DNA of 64,000 bases from Auanema rhodensis (lineage: Eukaryota > Nematoda > Chromadorea > Rhabditida > Rhabditidae): positions 15,198,501 to 15,262,500 of the forward strand of contig OZ059899.1 in assembly GCA_964057225.1 (NCBI GenBank), given 5' to 3'. Below the pieces are notes generated by a model. That model did no database searches. It saw only the letters and a list, made by a program, of their open reading frames with translations, and was not told the origin of the DNA. Shown in pieces: positions 23,401 to 46,300 of this stretch. A program made the translations under genes and the position numbers. Each line of letters begins with the position of its first letter. The stretch's first letter is position 1.

Positions 23401-24770
23401 GTATGAATAAAGATTTTAAAAGAAAAAAATGTTACCTGTCAAGTCTGTCTTCGGTGTTAAGGATACACTCCTTATCGACTGGGTAGTACATAACAGATTC
23501 GCATTCGAAACCGAAGGTATCGAAAGAGTTCAAACAAGCAGCCATACAGACTTGAATGTTGTCGGCTGGGACAACTTCGCGAGCGAATCCGACGAGAATC
23601 TTCTGCTCGAAGGCATCGAATTGGAATGGAGAAGAGCAGACACGGTCACTCTTAACACAGCTCTTCTTCAAGACCTTTGTTCCTTCTGGAGCCTTCTCGT
23701 CTCCTTCTCCGAAGATCTTGCATTCAGTAGTGGTATAAACGGCTCCGTGACAATCGATGGAGGTAGCGCAGTGGTCAGAGCAATCAGCAAAAGATACAGT
23801 TGGGAGTGTTCTCAAAAAAGCTCCGACAGTAGCATTGTGCTCGAGAAGAAAAACGGGTTGCTCTCCGGGTTGGCAGGTTGGAACCGATTCTAAAAACAAA
23901 ATGAAATAAGAAGATAATTACAGTTTATGAACACAGCATAGAAATATACAACCTGTTGTTTCAAAAAATATAAAACACTTTAACCACCACCACCACGCTC
24001 ACGTCGATTTCACGTACAATAATATGCTAATTGAAATATTGGCAACGTGTATTCATTGCATTTAACTTGTGAAATATTGAAGACGTGCTATCCTAACCCT
24101 TTGAAGTTATAGATTTGACAATATAAAAGTCGGCCAATTGGTCAAATGTCCATGAATTGTGGACAGGCATGGAAAAGAACGGTAAACTATGGTTTCTCAT
24201 TTCTATGCTCTCTCTCTATTTTTCTCTTTATCTTTTTTCTCTCTCTCTCTCTCATGTAATCATTATTTAATCTTATTTTTTCGCCGATTTTTCTTTTTTC
24301 CATTCTCTATAAGGCGTCAGTTCTTGACGTCTGCAAATCGAGAACATAGTTGAAAGAAGACACAAAAAGAGAGATAGAGATAGATAAGAAATTGAGGTGT
24401 ATGACTCAGTGGTTCTTTCCTTGTCAACTTCCACATACACATTGACGTCGTCAATAATGGTGGAAGCCAAAGGTTGACCCATTTCGTAACGGCTCTCTTT
24501 CGCTCTCTTCGTGCGCTATCGTCTTCTTCATTCTCTCACCTCTTTTACTTGTGATAACAGTCAAAGGGACAAGGACATTCTTCATATCCCTCCCGCTGAG
24601 ATGCCCTCCTTTAATGGTACGGACTACTTTTTTAAAGTTAACACAAATGAAGTTTAAAGCATTCATCCAAATAACTTTTGAGAGTTGTTAATGAATCAAA
24701 GAAACTTACTAATGGTGCTAGCGTGCGCATAGGCTGCTAGAGCAGCTACAAGGACTATGGACCAGTGCAT
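20403..24770 (-). CDS. noah: PAN/ZP-domain transmembrane cuticle protein, NOAH type
   Basis: NOAH proteins (homologues of fly NompA) are apical extracellular matrix proteins of epidermis and sensory organs. Features in order: a signal peptide (MHWSIVLVAALAAYAHAS); about six PAN/apple-like Cys modules, e.g. CQPGEQPVFLL, CSSPFQFDAFEQKILVGFA, CYAPYITQYIAV, CRNVPSFTRVPQKILVGFA, CAPGSHLKAV, and CAGVNYNRRLGQCDVF; a ZP domain beginning CNYEGIKVQVNNDEKFSG with TYKTTVVVQTN and ITCELEICKGDCTPVQC; a furin-type site RKKRD; and a C-terminal helix (ALFGVFGVLLTLTIIQAVVLL) with a short basic tail RRRSSKN. The first coding exon is separated from the rest by an intron of about 820 nt (23894-24710). Which of noah-1 or noah-2 it represents I cannot decide. 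The coding region has a codon bias that opens long frames on the other strand and in other frames; those are not genes. Confidence 0.87.
24205..24254. repeat. CT-rich microsatellite in NOAH intron 1
   Basis: An imperfect pyrimidine run on the + strand ends in an uninterrupted TCTCTC block at about 24239-24253. It lies inside the large first intron of the NOAH gene. Confidence 0.7.
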
Positions 24771-25860
24771 GGCTGGTCTACCGGTGTAAACGGCTGCCCT
24801 ACAAACACAGATGGTAAACCATTTTCATATACATTGAAACACGACAAGATATAAAGTAAGAATAACGAGAAACACAAATCTAAAAGTATGAAATAGTAGC
24901 GAAGATAACAGGTTCAAATATTCTGATTTGACTTCAATGATGAAATGGAAATTCCATTTTGGATAAAACTGGGGTCAGCAAGCCTCTTTCAACACACATT
25001 TTCCGGTCTTGTTCGTTGTTTGATGATTATCATTTATTGTATTCCTTGATTTTTTTTCTCATTCGTCACCAAGATTCATCAATCCAATCAAGGTGTCAGT
25101 TAACTGGACATAACGGATATGGCTGGTATGCATGAAAAAAGAATTTCCGAAGATAAAGAAAGAACAAAGGATGGAAAAACAAGGAGAAGGTTGTAAACTG
25201 GAGCAAATGTTAGAGGATGTGTAAGGTTCATCTCTTTATTCTTTTAAAATAGTTGTTTCGCAACTATTCAAGGACAATGAGAATTAATTTACCGGAAAGG
25301 TCTGTATATACACGATGAATTTAAGAAAATTGCCCTTTTACTGTGTAGAGGAGATATCACAAAACAACAAAATGCATATAGGTTACTCAGAACACTCAAA
25401 TGATAAAATTATTTTTTCATTTGTTGTTATTTCAATCCAAATGTACGGCAATAAGTAGAGATAGATGTTAGATTTGAGAATATAAGGAAGTTGACTTACT
25501 CATCTAAGATGCTTGTGTTTCATTTGGATAACAAAGATGAAGATATGAAAGTACATCAGAAGAATGTCAAGATGGATATCAAGAGTTCGTTGAATTGAAC
25601 GAACAATGTTATTGGGACATCTGAAGATGAAAGGAAGGGGGAGGAATTTTGTATTGGACGGACAAGTTAGAAAGTTGGAGTAAAAACGGTCAAACAGATT
25701 GACTGTTGTCCTTCTATTCCATTTTTAGTATAAGAAGGTTCAGATCATAAGAGGATGAAAAGGGGAGAGGTGCGAGGTAGAGAAAGGATTTATAATGTAA
25801 CTTTTGAACTAATTCCTCAAAATCTTTATTAAAACGGAGCGGAGAGAACTATATGCAATT

Positions 25861-25960
25861 CTCAGATCAAAACCAAAAAATGAAACTGAAAGCAAAAATT
25901 GTGGTAAAAAACCCTTTGAAGAATATTGGACCGCTACTTTCCGCAGAGGTTTCTGGATAG
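25861..25960. repeat. Diverged dispersed repeat, copy A
   Basis: About 100 nt resembling 26766-26860. Shared blocks include atgaaac.gaaagcaaa, followed by a TTTGAA.A.TATTG.ACG-type segment, CTACTTT and TTTCTGGA. By eye identity is roughly 70 percent with small indels. Type unknown. Confidence 0.5.
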
Positions 25961-26305
25961 AAAACTTAATTAGGGACATTGGATGAAAGTGCATCAGGTA
26001 GGTTGGACAATATCGCAAGATAGAGAAGGAATGATGTGAAATAAGAAAAGATAAAGCGATGCTATGAGATGAGAAAATGGGAGAAAAAAGGAAAAATAGA
26101 GTACAGTAACCTAGATAGGTCGAGCGAAGGACACTCTGGCTATCAGGGGGGAAAAAAGAAGAAAATAAGAACTCTATTGCGTATGATGAAAAACGAAAAG
26201 AACGAACGAATAGATCTTCAATTAACAAAAAATATAATTATAATTTTAATGATGAGAACTAGAAGAAAAGCTTCTGAATGTTTAAGAAAATAAGATAATG
26301 TAGAA

Positions 26306-26332
26306 GATGATGATGATGATGATGATGATGAT
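26306..26332. repeat. (GAT)9 microsatellite
   Basis: Nine uninterrupted GAT units, followed by an imperfect GAT/GAG-rich stretch to about 26375. It is not inside a recognised reading frame. Confidence 0.9.
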
Positions 26333-26481
26333 CAGAAGGAAGAGGATGATCAGGAGGATGATGATGACGATGATCGAACGATATCCTCATTCTTGCTAGT
26401 CAATGACTGGTGGAGCATCTCATTGAATGACTAATGGAGCATCACAAATCAGATAAGGGCGGGAAAAGATTGTTATCCCAA

Positions 26482-26510
26482 ATGGGAGGAGTTTAGAGAA
26501 CTCCTCCCAT
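26482..26510. repeat. Perfect 12-bp inverted repeat (hairpin)
   Basis: Arms ATGGGAGGAGTT and AACTCCTCCCAT are perfectly complementary around a 5-nt loop (tagag). The arms are GC-richer than the surroundings. There is no poly-T after it and no matching gene end, so it is not an obvious terminator. Function unknown. Confidence 0.8.
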
Positions 26511-26765
26511 ACTGTATAACACTTTTCTTCCTACCAAAACTGCCAATGGGAAACCGCCAGACTACCTAGGTCATTGAGATTATAGCCCTACATCATGTAA
26601 TCCTAATTTTTCATCTAAGATATGATGAGCTATTGGCAAGCACCTAAAGTAACTAGGCTAAATTTGGCGGGCTCAATCAGACATGAAAGGTAATATGCTT
26701 GAGATAATCATCTTTAAATTTCATAATATAGACAGGAGAGAGTAATATAAATTTTTGGCTAATAA

Positions 26766-26860
26766 TATCCAAGTACGATGAAACAGAAAGCAAATACATA
26801 AAAGAACTTTTGAAAACTATTGAACGACTACTTTTCATATAGTTTTCTGGAAAATCAAGA
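26766..26860. repeat. Diverged dispersed repeat, copy B
   Basis: Same-orientation partner of the repeat at 25861-25960, about 900 nt apart. No terminal inverted repeats or coding capacity are visible. An old local duplication is as likely as a mobile element. Confidence 0.5.
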
Positions 26861-27242
26861 TTCTAGAATTCTGTTTCAGAAGTTTTCGGAATATCCGTAT
26901 AAGATAGAATAGAATAACCAATTTTGAAATGATAAAAATAATTTTGAAAGCTATAAATTACTTTTTTTGTCAACAAACATCAACTTCTGATACTCATAGA
27001 TGTGGTTAACGTAGCCGCCGTCGTCTTGACCCCGCACCGTGACGAAGAAAAAATAGGCTATATAGGTAGAAAAAGGCTACAATTCTCTATCTCTTTGTCT
27101 ATCTCAAGAATGATTGTTCATATATGGCTATTCAACATACTATTCCATCTCATCATCTTGCTTATATAAAATAACTTTCATAGATATACAAGATATCTTT
27201 AGAATTGGTGGTAACACAGGAATGTTGAAGTAACACTGAGAA

Positions 27243-27584
27243 TATGTTGAATCTTGAATTAGAATATACCAAAGAAACAGTCAAAGAATCTGAGATGCTT
27301 GGCAAAAAGTTGGTGCTAACATGTTGGAAATTTAGTAATTGGAAGAATAAACATAGGTAAAAGCTTATCTGATAAGATATATGCGTGAGATGATGAAAAG
27401 CTCGAGAAGTTTCACGAATTTCATAGAACCCGAAAAGATCCGCATAGAACTTGATAGTGCTGTGGCTTTAGAAAAGTACGGAATTCCAAGAGAGCATATA
27501 GACTTGAGAAGAAGACTAGACCATGAAAAGCTGGACGATGTGACGAACGGTTACCGGCTGTTGATTCTGTCGTTGTCGTCTTAG
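27243..27584 (+). other. Doubtful coding segment
   Basis: Two adjacent open stretches have protein-like, charged composition: an ATG at 27243 running to a gtaaaa donor near 27357 (MLNLELEYTKETVKESEM at its start), and a frame at 27381-27584 containing EPEKIRIELDSAVALEKYG. I could not join them in phase with a standard intron and recognise no family. It may be a decayed gene or chance. Confidence 0.2.
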
Positions 27585-28657
27585 ACGTCTTCAGACGACA
27601 ATGCTAATTAGGACAATTGGGGGCGGACGTTGCGGCATTTTAGCGCTTTTTGACCTGAATTCTTGCGGCTTCGCCGTCAGAAACAGCATGAAACGGACGA
27701 CAATTAGCTATCACTACCAATGATACTCGTCACCTCCGGAATCTCTCATGCGCTTTCTCTCACTCTGTCTCATAGTCACGCTCAGTCTCTCTCATTGTCT
27801 CGTTGGTATCTACTTTCATTGGTTTTCATGTAATCTAACATCAGTAGCCACCCACTAACCTAAGGAAAGAGTGTCTTTTGCATGTTTGACCCCCTCTGTC
27901 TCTTTGTGTGTGTGTGTAATGTCCTCAACCAATAAATTTGAAGTTAGAATTTCCCTTATCTCTCCCGTTTTCAAGTTTTTCCAATCCTCTTGAATAGTTT
28001 CTGTAGGTCAGACAACCTATCTAACACACAAATGTACGGCTATCTCTGTCACTTGTGATGATTAGTATGTTCTGGGGATGAATTCCATCTCGATGTTTCA
28101 TCGTTATCAACAAACTTTAAATCTAGTTTACTGGCTTTTGATGCATGACGAAAAGCTTACGTTCGAATTATGAAATCATCGGTCAATGTTTAGGAACACG
28201 ACATTTAAGTAAGCCATTGTAAGCAAATATGTCAAAACTATCTTAATATCAAGTAAGGATTTATGGTCGCAGAAACCTACATCAGTAACCTAGATTACAG
28301 AGATTGCTAATCAACTAACTTTCCTTTCACTATGAGCAGCAACATCTAGCATGATATGATTTGGTCGAGAAACCTTATTTCAGATCTGAAACTTCCTGCT
28401 CTTCAAAGTGGGGTACGGTAGCCGTTTATGGCAAATTACCACTAGTATTTGTATATTCCACTTAGTATTTTAATCAAAGATTATAATAATTTTAAGACAG
28501 AATCAAAACTTAACTGATGATATGATAAGCAGAACAAAACTAAAATAGCTTCGATATCCATCTCATTATGAAACTTGCGACGTCACATTTATTTTATAAA
28601 GATCTATCAACATCATCCAAATTCAAATAATAAGTAATGTTCAATTCGTAATAAGAG

Positions 28658-28675
28658 CACGTGAAAACTCACGTG
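28658..28675. promoter_or_regulatory. Paired CACGTG E-boxes
   Basis: Two perfect CACGTG hexamers lie 12 nt apart (start to start), so about one helical turn. The second has the extended form TCACGTGAC preferred by TFEB/HLH-30-type and Myc-family factors. They are in the long region upstream of NOAH and about 600 nt past the BOP1 stop. Binding is inferred. Confidence 0.45.
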
Positions 28676-29290
28676 ACCCCATTTTAAACAGTTTGAACGG
28701 TGTGCACGGTTGAGGTTCTTCTTTTTATTCATTCTTTAAACCCTTCTATAATCTATCTATCAACAGTTCATTATGACCTTGACCGTTATAATTTTTGCGG
28801 ATAAGACATATCTAGATTCTTTTCCATATTTCTTTTTATCTTTTATCTTTATCTTATTTATATCTTACCATATCTTTTTTGTCTTAATGTGGTAAATATG
28901 CACACAATTGACAGTCAAACTTTTCAAAATAGGGATGATCAGTCGAACATTCATTCAACATACTCATTCAGTCTACCCCCAACATATCTACATAGCTCGC
29001 TTCGAAGCGTTCATGATGTTCAGCAATAACCTTTAAAATGCCCACTGAGACTCTTGACGTATGAGATTGGCCTCGGCCTACTACAGATGTCATCATATTT
29101 CATCAATGTGTTTAGAACATTTGGGAACAAAAACAGAAAAAAATTCGAATTTATCGAAGAACTAGATAGATATAACATATTTGAATTGTGCAAATAACAG
29201 TAAAAACCAACAAGAAACGGATAACCGCTTATAACAATGATAACAACTCATAAAAAATTTGAAGTAACAAGATAATTTTCGAAACTAAAC

Positions 29291-32190
29291 TTAATAACTG
29301 AATAAACCAATTTTACCATCGGCACCAGCTGTAAGAAGCCAAGCTTGGGTTGGATGCCAAACGCAATCAAGCATATTCAAATCATTTGTCTGTAAAGAAG
29401 TAAACATCATTATAAATTGAAATAACACGACAAACCATTTCATGACCATATAGCCTCTTGACAGGATACAACTCATTATCCTTTAAGAGATCAGTGTGTA
29501 TCCTGGCATAATAGATCATAGCAGTTCCATCATCACTGACAGAAGCCAACAATGGATACCTAAAACCAGATGCTAATTAAGTTGTATCTTAAAAATTGCT
29601 CACTTTTTGTGATAAGCTACGGATCTGACGGCAGATTGATGATGCTTCAGCTTCTTCCATGGTTTATTGGATAACTCTAGATCCATCCAGCAGAACTTTC
29701 TATCTAATCCTCCCACAAATAAGTTCTGAAAGACAGAAAATGAAAATTACATTGAAGATATCAAATCTTACATCGCCAACACTGTCTGGAACCATCGAAC
29801 TAATATGTTTAATACCCGTGATACACTTCTTAAGAAGTTGGCATCGAGCCAAGTCGTATACTCTAATATGGATCTTCGTAGCAACAAAGAGCTTGGCTTG
29901 TGATGGATGGAATGCAACCGACTGCACGTGCCCCTTTCTTTTGGTGAATGGACACTGAAATATAATTAATTTTCCGAGACCTACATCAAATAGCAGTTTA
30001 CCTGAGATCTAGCCTTGCTGAGCTGATGGATAAATACAGAGCTTGCAATATCCTCCAATGCAACAGAGGCAAAATAATCTCCATTAGCGTGCCATACAAC
30101 TTTTCTAACTTCCTAAACCGAAAATAAGCTAAACGTATGGGAGAATTAAGTTTACATTTGGCATTTTGAGAATCACACGATCTTTATCTCTATGTCTTCT
30201 CCAGTCAATTTTGCTTCCTTCAACTTCACCAACGGGAACATCTTTCAGTTGTTTATCGGTATTAGACACCAACAAACGATCTCCACATTGTGTGTTGAAG
30301 ACGGCGATCTTAAAGGAAACGTTTTATTACTTTTATCCTATATAACCAAATTACTTCTTTGCCTTCATACGAAACAGCAACAAGAGTAGAAGTAGATGCA
30401 GGGCTGAAAGCCACTGATGTAACCGGGCCATCAACTTTGAAGATCTAAAATCGTTAATGTTCGAAATTCGTATTTAAAAATCTTTTTACCTTGAGGCATC
30501 TTCCTGTATCCATAGACCAAATACGAACTGTACCATCTTCTCCACCAGAGGCAAGTAGCTGACCTTTCTCTGGTTCAACAGATATAGAACGAACTTGTCC
30601 AACATGACCAACCATGTACTAAAAGTGGATTGTTATGTAAATGATAATATGTTCGCTGACAAAATAAGATTTCACAAAATGGAAATTGAAATACAGCGTA
30701 AAAGTTCACGCAATATGAGAAATGATGTCTACATCATACGCACTTTACAAGATTACATAAGGATAATAAAGAATATAAAACTTACAAAGGCCAATGTAGT
30801 AGGGAATGGTTTGAGATCATTTGGATTAGGTAAGTCTGGCAATAATTCTGATGGATCGGCATGAATCTGAATGAAATTTCATATTTTTTTGAGTTTACCG
30901 CTGTCTTACCTTCATCTTTGTTTGTCTTGGAGCAAGATACAAGTCTAAGCAACGCTCGAAACGCTCAGTGATGAATTTGTCATATTGAGGCACCTATTTC
31001 GCGAAATGAATAATGAAGTTATTCAACCTTCTTACCTTTCTAAGAGCATCAAACTTCTTTGGAATATATTTAAGAGTACGATCCTCTGGTTCAGCCTCCT
31101 CCCATCTGAAAAAAAATATGGTTAGCCGTACGGCTTTTTAAATTATTACTTTTTCTTCTCTTCTTCATCCAACAAGAATTCTTCTGGAGGGTTATAAGAC
31201 TCAGAATGAACAGGCAATGGTAGCTGAAACATATTTTTAAAACTAAGAACAATTTCATGAGAACAAACCTTAGGAGCAGGCATATGCACTCTCATTCTTG
31301 ATAATTCTGATCTAGTCTTGTGTTCCATGTGATCTTCTGATGCCCAAAGATCGTAAACCTTCTTCTCTTCCTTAGGTTCTGGAGCTTTCATCCAGCCCAT
31401 TTTAATGGCATGAACCATTCTAGAAACCTTTTTCATTTCATCCTTTGAAGGAATGAAACGAGCTTTGCGTTCAGGGCTGAAAATAAGTGCTTTTATTATG
31501 ATATAGAGAGTAGAAAATACATGTTATCAATAGGATGAATACTCTTTTCAGAAGAGAATAGATCCAAAAATGGCTCATAAGGATTATAAGATGAAATTGG
31601 ATATTTTCCTGAGGCAATATTTTTAATTTTTTCGATCTAAAAAATTCAATTGTGCGTTAGTTCTGAGAATCTTCAACACATACTTGTTCTTCAGTGAGTA
31701 TAACATCGGTTCCAGTTTGTCTATCAAACACTTTTCTCCAGTAATCCGGATCTTCCATTTTTTCCAAGAAAGTATCAATTTCACCTTTCTTTTTAGGTTT
31801 AGAAATCTTCTCTCCAAATTTATCATATCCTATGTGCTCTTCATCATCGTACCATTCGATGGGAATATTTCCGATTGTATTTCTGAGATCCTAAACAAAA
31901 TGAATGAATAAATAATAACGTAATTTTTTAATTTAGGCACAATAACGTAAAATATTCAAACTTGCAACCAAAAATATGAAACTAACCTCTTCATCCGAAG
32001 AATCATAGTAGTATTCATCTTTTTTCTTATCTATGACTGTTAACTTCTCAGTATTTTTTGTATCAACTGTTTCATTTTTCAAATCAGCAATTTCAGTTTT
32101 AGGTTCTTCCTTGGTTTTCTCTTTTTGTTTTCTAAGAGCAGGACGTTTCTTTGCCTGTTTAGCTACTGTGACAACTTCTGTTTTAGACAT
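29291..32190 (-). CDS. bop1: BOP1, WD40 ribosome biogenesis factor (PeBoW)
   Basis: BOP1 works with Pescadillo and WDR12 in the nucleolus for 60S subunit assembly and 27S/32S pre-rRNA processing. The N-terminus is Lys/Glu-rich ([19 protein letters not shown]), then the BOP1NT domain: [75 protein letters not shown] and [17 protein letters not shown]40 repeats follow, e.g. [50 protein letters not shown], and the end [18 protein letters not shown] with GLFSY. About ten exons are separated by short introns. The domain order and length agree with the family. The gene is divergent from SMC3, with a 406-nt shared upstream region. Confidence 0.92.
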
Positions 32191-32506
32191 TGTCTGAAAG
32201 CAAATATAATTAAAATACGAAAATATTATAAAAATATACAAAATGAAATATTCATTTCAGCAAAATTTCACATACGCAAATTCGCAAATTTCACTTAAAC
32301 TTCTTGCGTATCGTGCCGAAAAACGTCAACATCTATTATGACGTCACGGAGATAGTCCGTTACTACCGGATTTCCATAAAAATATTCAAAGGGATAATGA
32401 AACAATAATAGTGACATAATTATTCGAGGGACATATTAAAATTTAAAACTTTTTTTACAAGCTCTTATGGCTTACGATGTTTTTCATGCATTTGAATTTG
32501 AATCTT

Positions 32507-37672
<5,166 letters not shown>

Positions 37673-37884
37673 TGCCAAAAGATACTACCATGTTTTGAAA
37701 TTAATAATAATTCAAGCTTATTCGTTATCCATAGCTTGACAAGAAGAACTTTATGTTTTATTGTAATTTCCACTAATGCTCAGTGGAACGACGCCAATTT
37801 AAAAAAAAACTGTTACTATTGTGTTAAGCATGTACGCATTGCGTATTTTTTTATTGTTTAAATTCAAAACTTAATTTTGAAATG
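37673..37884. other. 212-bp spacer between the SMC3 copies
   Basis: Unique sequence between the two duplication units. Near 37717 it contains aagcttattcgttat, a 15-nt exact match to sequence at about 43061, followed by a looser match, so it looks like a decayed copy of the flank that follows copy 2. It is all that separates the poly(A) region of copy 1 from the duplicated upstream part of copy 2, so it must serve as the distal promoter of copy 2 if that is transcribed independently. Confidence 0.6.
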
Positions 37885-43050
<5,166 letters not shown>

Positions 43051-43301
43051 AGCTAAAGGAAAAGCTTATTCGTTATACATTGTTGGAAGAAAAATTCTTA
43101 TATATAACCGTACTCCTTTTTCGGTCCTCAGTGTTCGAATTACTGTCAACAGATATCCGCAGCTGTACGTAAAGGGACATTTGTTTTTAATTCTTGTTCA
43201 CTATCGTCCTGGTGTTTTCGACTGGCTGACTATCTCGCTGCTTTAACTCATTGTTGTTAATATTTTAATGACTACCTAATCATTAATTTTTAACTGGTAT
43301 A
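43051..43301. other. SMC3 copy 2 to XPB spacer
   Basis: Sequence between the duplication end and the XPB ATG. An ORF at 42986-43246 starts inside the duplicated SMC3 3' region at the AATAAA site and runs into unique sequence; I see no domain in it and regard it as chance. In copy 1 the matching frame is broken. Confidence 0.4.
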
Positions 43302-46300
43302 ATGGCTCGGAGGGAAAGAACCAAACGGGGTCGTTGGGAGACTTATAATCCTGAATTCAATACTGAAGAAGGCCAATATTCAAACAGTAGTGTAGATAAG
43401 GCTTCCTCAAAAGATCCTGCTGCTCCAAGTAAAATAATAAATCTTTGAAATATTTAAAAAATTGTCTTTATAACAGTTCCCAAAGCTGCTTCTCAAAATT
43501 TAAGTGGAGAACCTGTTGGTATTGCCACAGATGAGTTTGGTGCTAAAGATTACAGGCGTGATATGCCACTTAAGGTTCTTAATTTCTTCATCTTTTCTTA
43601 AATATATTTCAAATTTAGAATGATTTTAATTCTCGACCGTTATGGGTAGCACCCGATGGCCATATTTTTTTAGAATCGTTCAGTCCAGTTTACAAGCATG
43701 CCCGTGATTTCCTTATTGCAATTTCTGAGGTATAACCTCTCGCTTCTACAGTTTTTCTCATAAAAGTTGAAACATTATTTAGCCTGTTTGTCGTCCAGAA
43801 TTTATTCACGAGTACCAGCTTACAGCATATTCTTTATATGCTGCAGTTTCAGTAGGATTACAAACGAATGATATCATAGAATACCTGGAGAGATTAAGTA
43901 AATCCTCCCTTCCCAAAGGAATCATAGAATTTGTCAAGGTGCTTTTCATCTTTTTCTTTTTTTATAATATGAACAGTATATTTTTCCAGCTTTGTACTGT
44001 CAGTTACGGAAAAGTGAAATTAGTCTTGAAGCATAATAGATACTTTGTTGAATCTCGGCATTCTGATGTTATTCAAAAACTTTTGAAGGATTCTGTTATC
44101 CAATCTTGCATTTTGGAAGACAAAAAAGCTGTTGAAGAAGAGCAGGTTTTGATTGTCGTTTTAATTTTTTTTGCAATTTGAATTTTAGATAACAGTCGGA
44201 AAAATTCGCTTTCCCAATGAGCAACAAACTGATGTCGAAACAAAATCAGGTATTTCATCTGTTTCTATTTCTAATCCAGTAAGTTTTAATTATAGATGAA
44301 GTTCCTGAGGATATTGATCAGTTATATGGAAAGCTAGATGGTGATGATGAAGATGATGCCGAAATTCGCAGTCTTCAACTGCTTACTTTTGAAATCAAAC
44401 AAGTAGTTCAAGCAATTTTTGTAAAACGTTTATTGTGTATTAACAGGAATCTATTGAAACTGTTCAAAAAAGATGTATTGAGCTAGAGTTTCCTCTTTTG
44501 GCTGAGTATGACTTTCGTAATGATACACTTAATCCAAACCTTGGAATTGATTTGAAACCATCAACTACACTTCGTCCTTACCAGGAGAAAAGTTTAAGAA
44601 AAATGTTTGGAAACTGCAGAGCCAGGTTTGACTTTCATGCCAGAACTTATATATATATTCATCCCATTTTTTTCAGATCCGGAGTTATTGTATTGCCTTG
44701 TGGTGCTGGTAAAACATTAGTGGGTGTTACTGCTGTAACTACAGTTAACAAGAGATGTCTTGTACTGGCTAACTCTAACGTTTCTGTAGAGCAGTGGAGA
44801 GCACAGTTTAAAGTCAGTAAAATATAGTTATGCTGTAATAATTCATTTGTTTGTAGCTTTGGTCTACGATTCATGACAAGCAAGTATTAAAATTTACACG
44901 TGAAAGTAAAACTGCTATCCCAACTGGAGCAGATGCAAAGAAGGTACTACAACTTAGTTTCTATTTATTTTTTATTAATGTTTAGCCTGTTGTATGCATT
45001 AGTACTTATTCTATGGTAGCATATGCTGGTAAAAGAACATATCAAGCAGAAGAGGCTATGAAGTTCATTGAAAGCCAAGAATGGGGATTGTTACTGTTAG
45101 ATGGTATGATTTATGGTTTTATCGTTTTTTTTTCTCATTTTACAAATTTTATTTAATATCCTAATGTTATTATTCAAGTTTAAACTAAAAGCGATAAATG
45201 GCAAACAGAATGTCTTTGAAACTTACGTGAACTTTCACGTAGTTGAGTTGTGTCGTTGATGTTTACGTGAACTTTCACGTAATTAACGATGTGCTATAGA
45301 AGCAATCATAAACAAAATATGTTATTTTGAGCGAAATATTCATAATCAAAAGAACAAAGCTTAAAAGGATATTGGAAATGGGACTGTTTAATTGCAGAAG
45401 TACATACTATCCCTGCAAAAATGTTCCGTAGAGTATTAACTATTGTACAAGCACATTGCAAACTGGGTTTGACTGCTACACTTGTTCGTGAAGATGACAA
45501 AATTACTGATTTGAATTTCCTTATCGGTTTGTGATTTGTTATTTTCAAATTAGAATTTCAACTTTAGGGCCCAAAATCTATGAAGCTAATTGGATGGAAT
45601 TACAAAAGGCTGGCCACATTGCTAAAGTACAGTGTGCAGAAGTATGGTGCCCGATGACTTCAGAATTTTACTCATATTATCTCAGGTATAACATTTTTGT
45701 TTTTAATTTTATAATATCGTATTTTCCAGAGCTCAAATAGCTAGAAGACTTTTACTTGCGGTAATGAATCCAAATAAGTTCAGAATTTGCCAATTTTTAA
45801 TCAAATATCACGAGAGGAGAAATGACAAGGTGATTATACAATTTATACATTTTTAATTGTTTATGATTTCCATAATATATGTTCTATTCACCTATTTTCA
45901 TTTCAGATTATTGTTTTCTCAGATAACGTTTTCGCTTTGAAAAAATATGCTATCGAGATGAACAAGCCTTTCCTTTATGGTGAGACTAATCAGAATGAGA
46001 GAATGAAAATTCTGCAAAATTTCCAATACAATCCTAAAGTTAATACAATCTTTGTATCGAAGGTATGCTACATTGCTTTTTTGCTTTCGCATTTTTTGTT
46101 TTCAGGTTGCCGATACATCTTTTGATTTACCAGAAGCTAACGTACTGATCCAGATATCTGCTCATGGTGGTTCTCGTCGTCAGGTATTTCTTCTCATGAA
46201 TTTCTTTTACATATTATACTTTTAGGAAGCTCAACGTCTGGGACGTATTCTTCGTGCCAAGAAACATTCAAGCGATGCATTTAATGCTTTCTTCTATTCT

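Larger units (their letters stand above)
24771..29290. other. Long non-coding region upstream of NOAH and downstream of BOP1
   Basis: About 4.5 kb without a convincing gene. From 24.8 to 26.3 kb the + strand is purine-rich. On the minus strand a tttgtag acceptor lies about 30 nt before the NOAH ATG and a gtaagt donor lies near 25497, so part of this may be a 5'UTR intron. Other contents are listed separately: a GAT repeat, a perfect hairpin, a diverged repeat pair, a GC-richer island at about 27540-27720, and paired CACGTG boxes near 28.67 kb. It probably holds the regulatory region of the NOAH gene. Confidence 0.45.

Noticed and set aside
26290-26380. GAT repeat as an acidic coding tract
   Set aside because: Stops flank it in all frames and no adjoining exon is recognisable.
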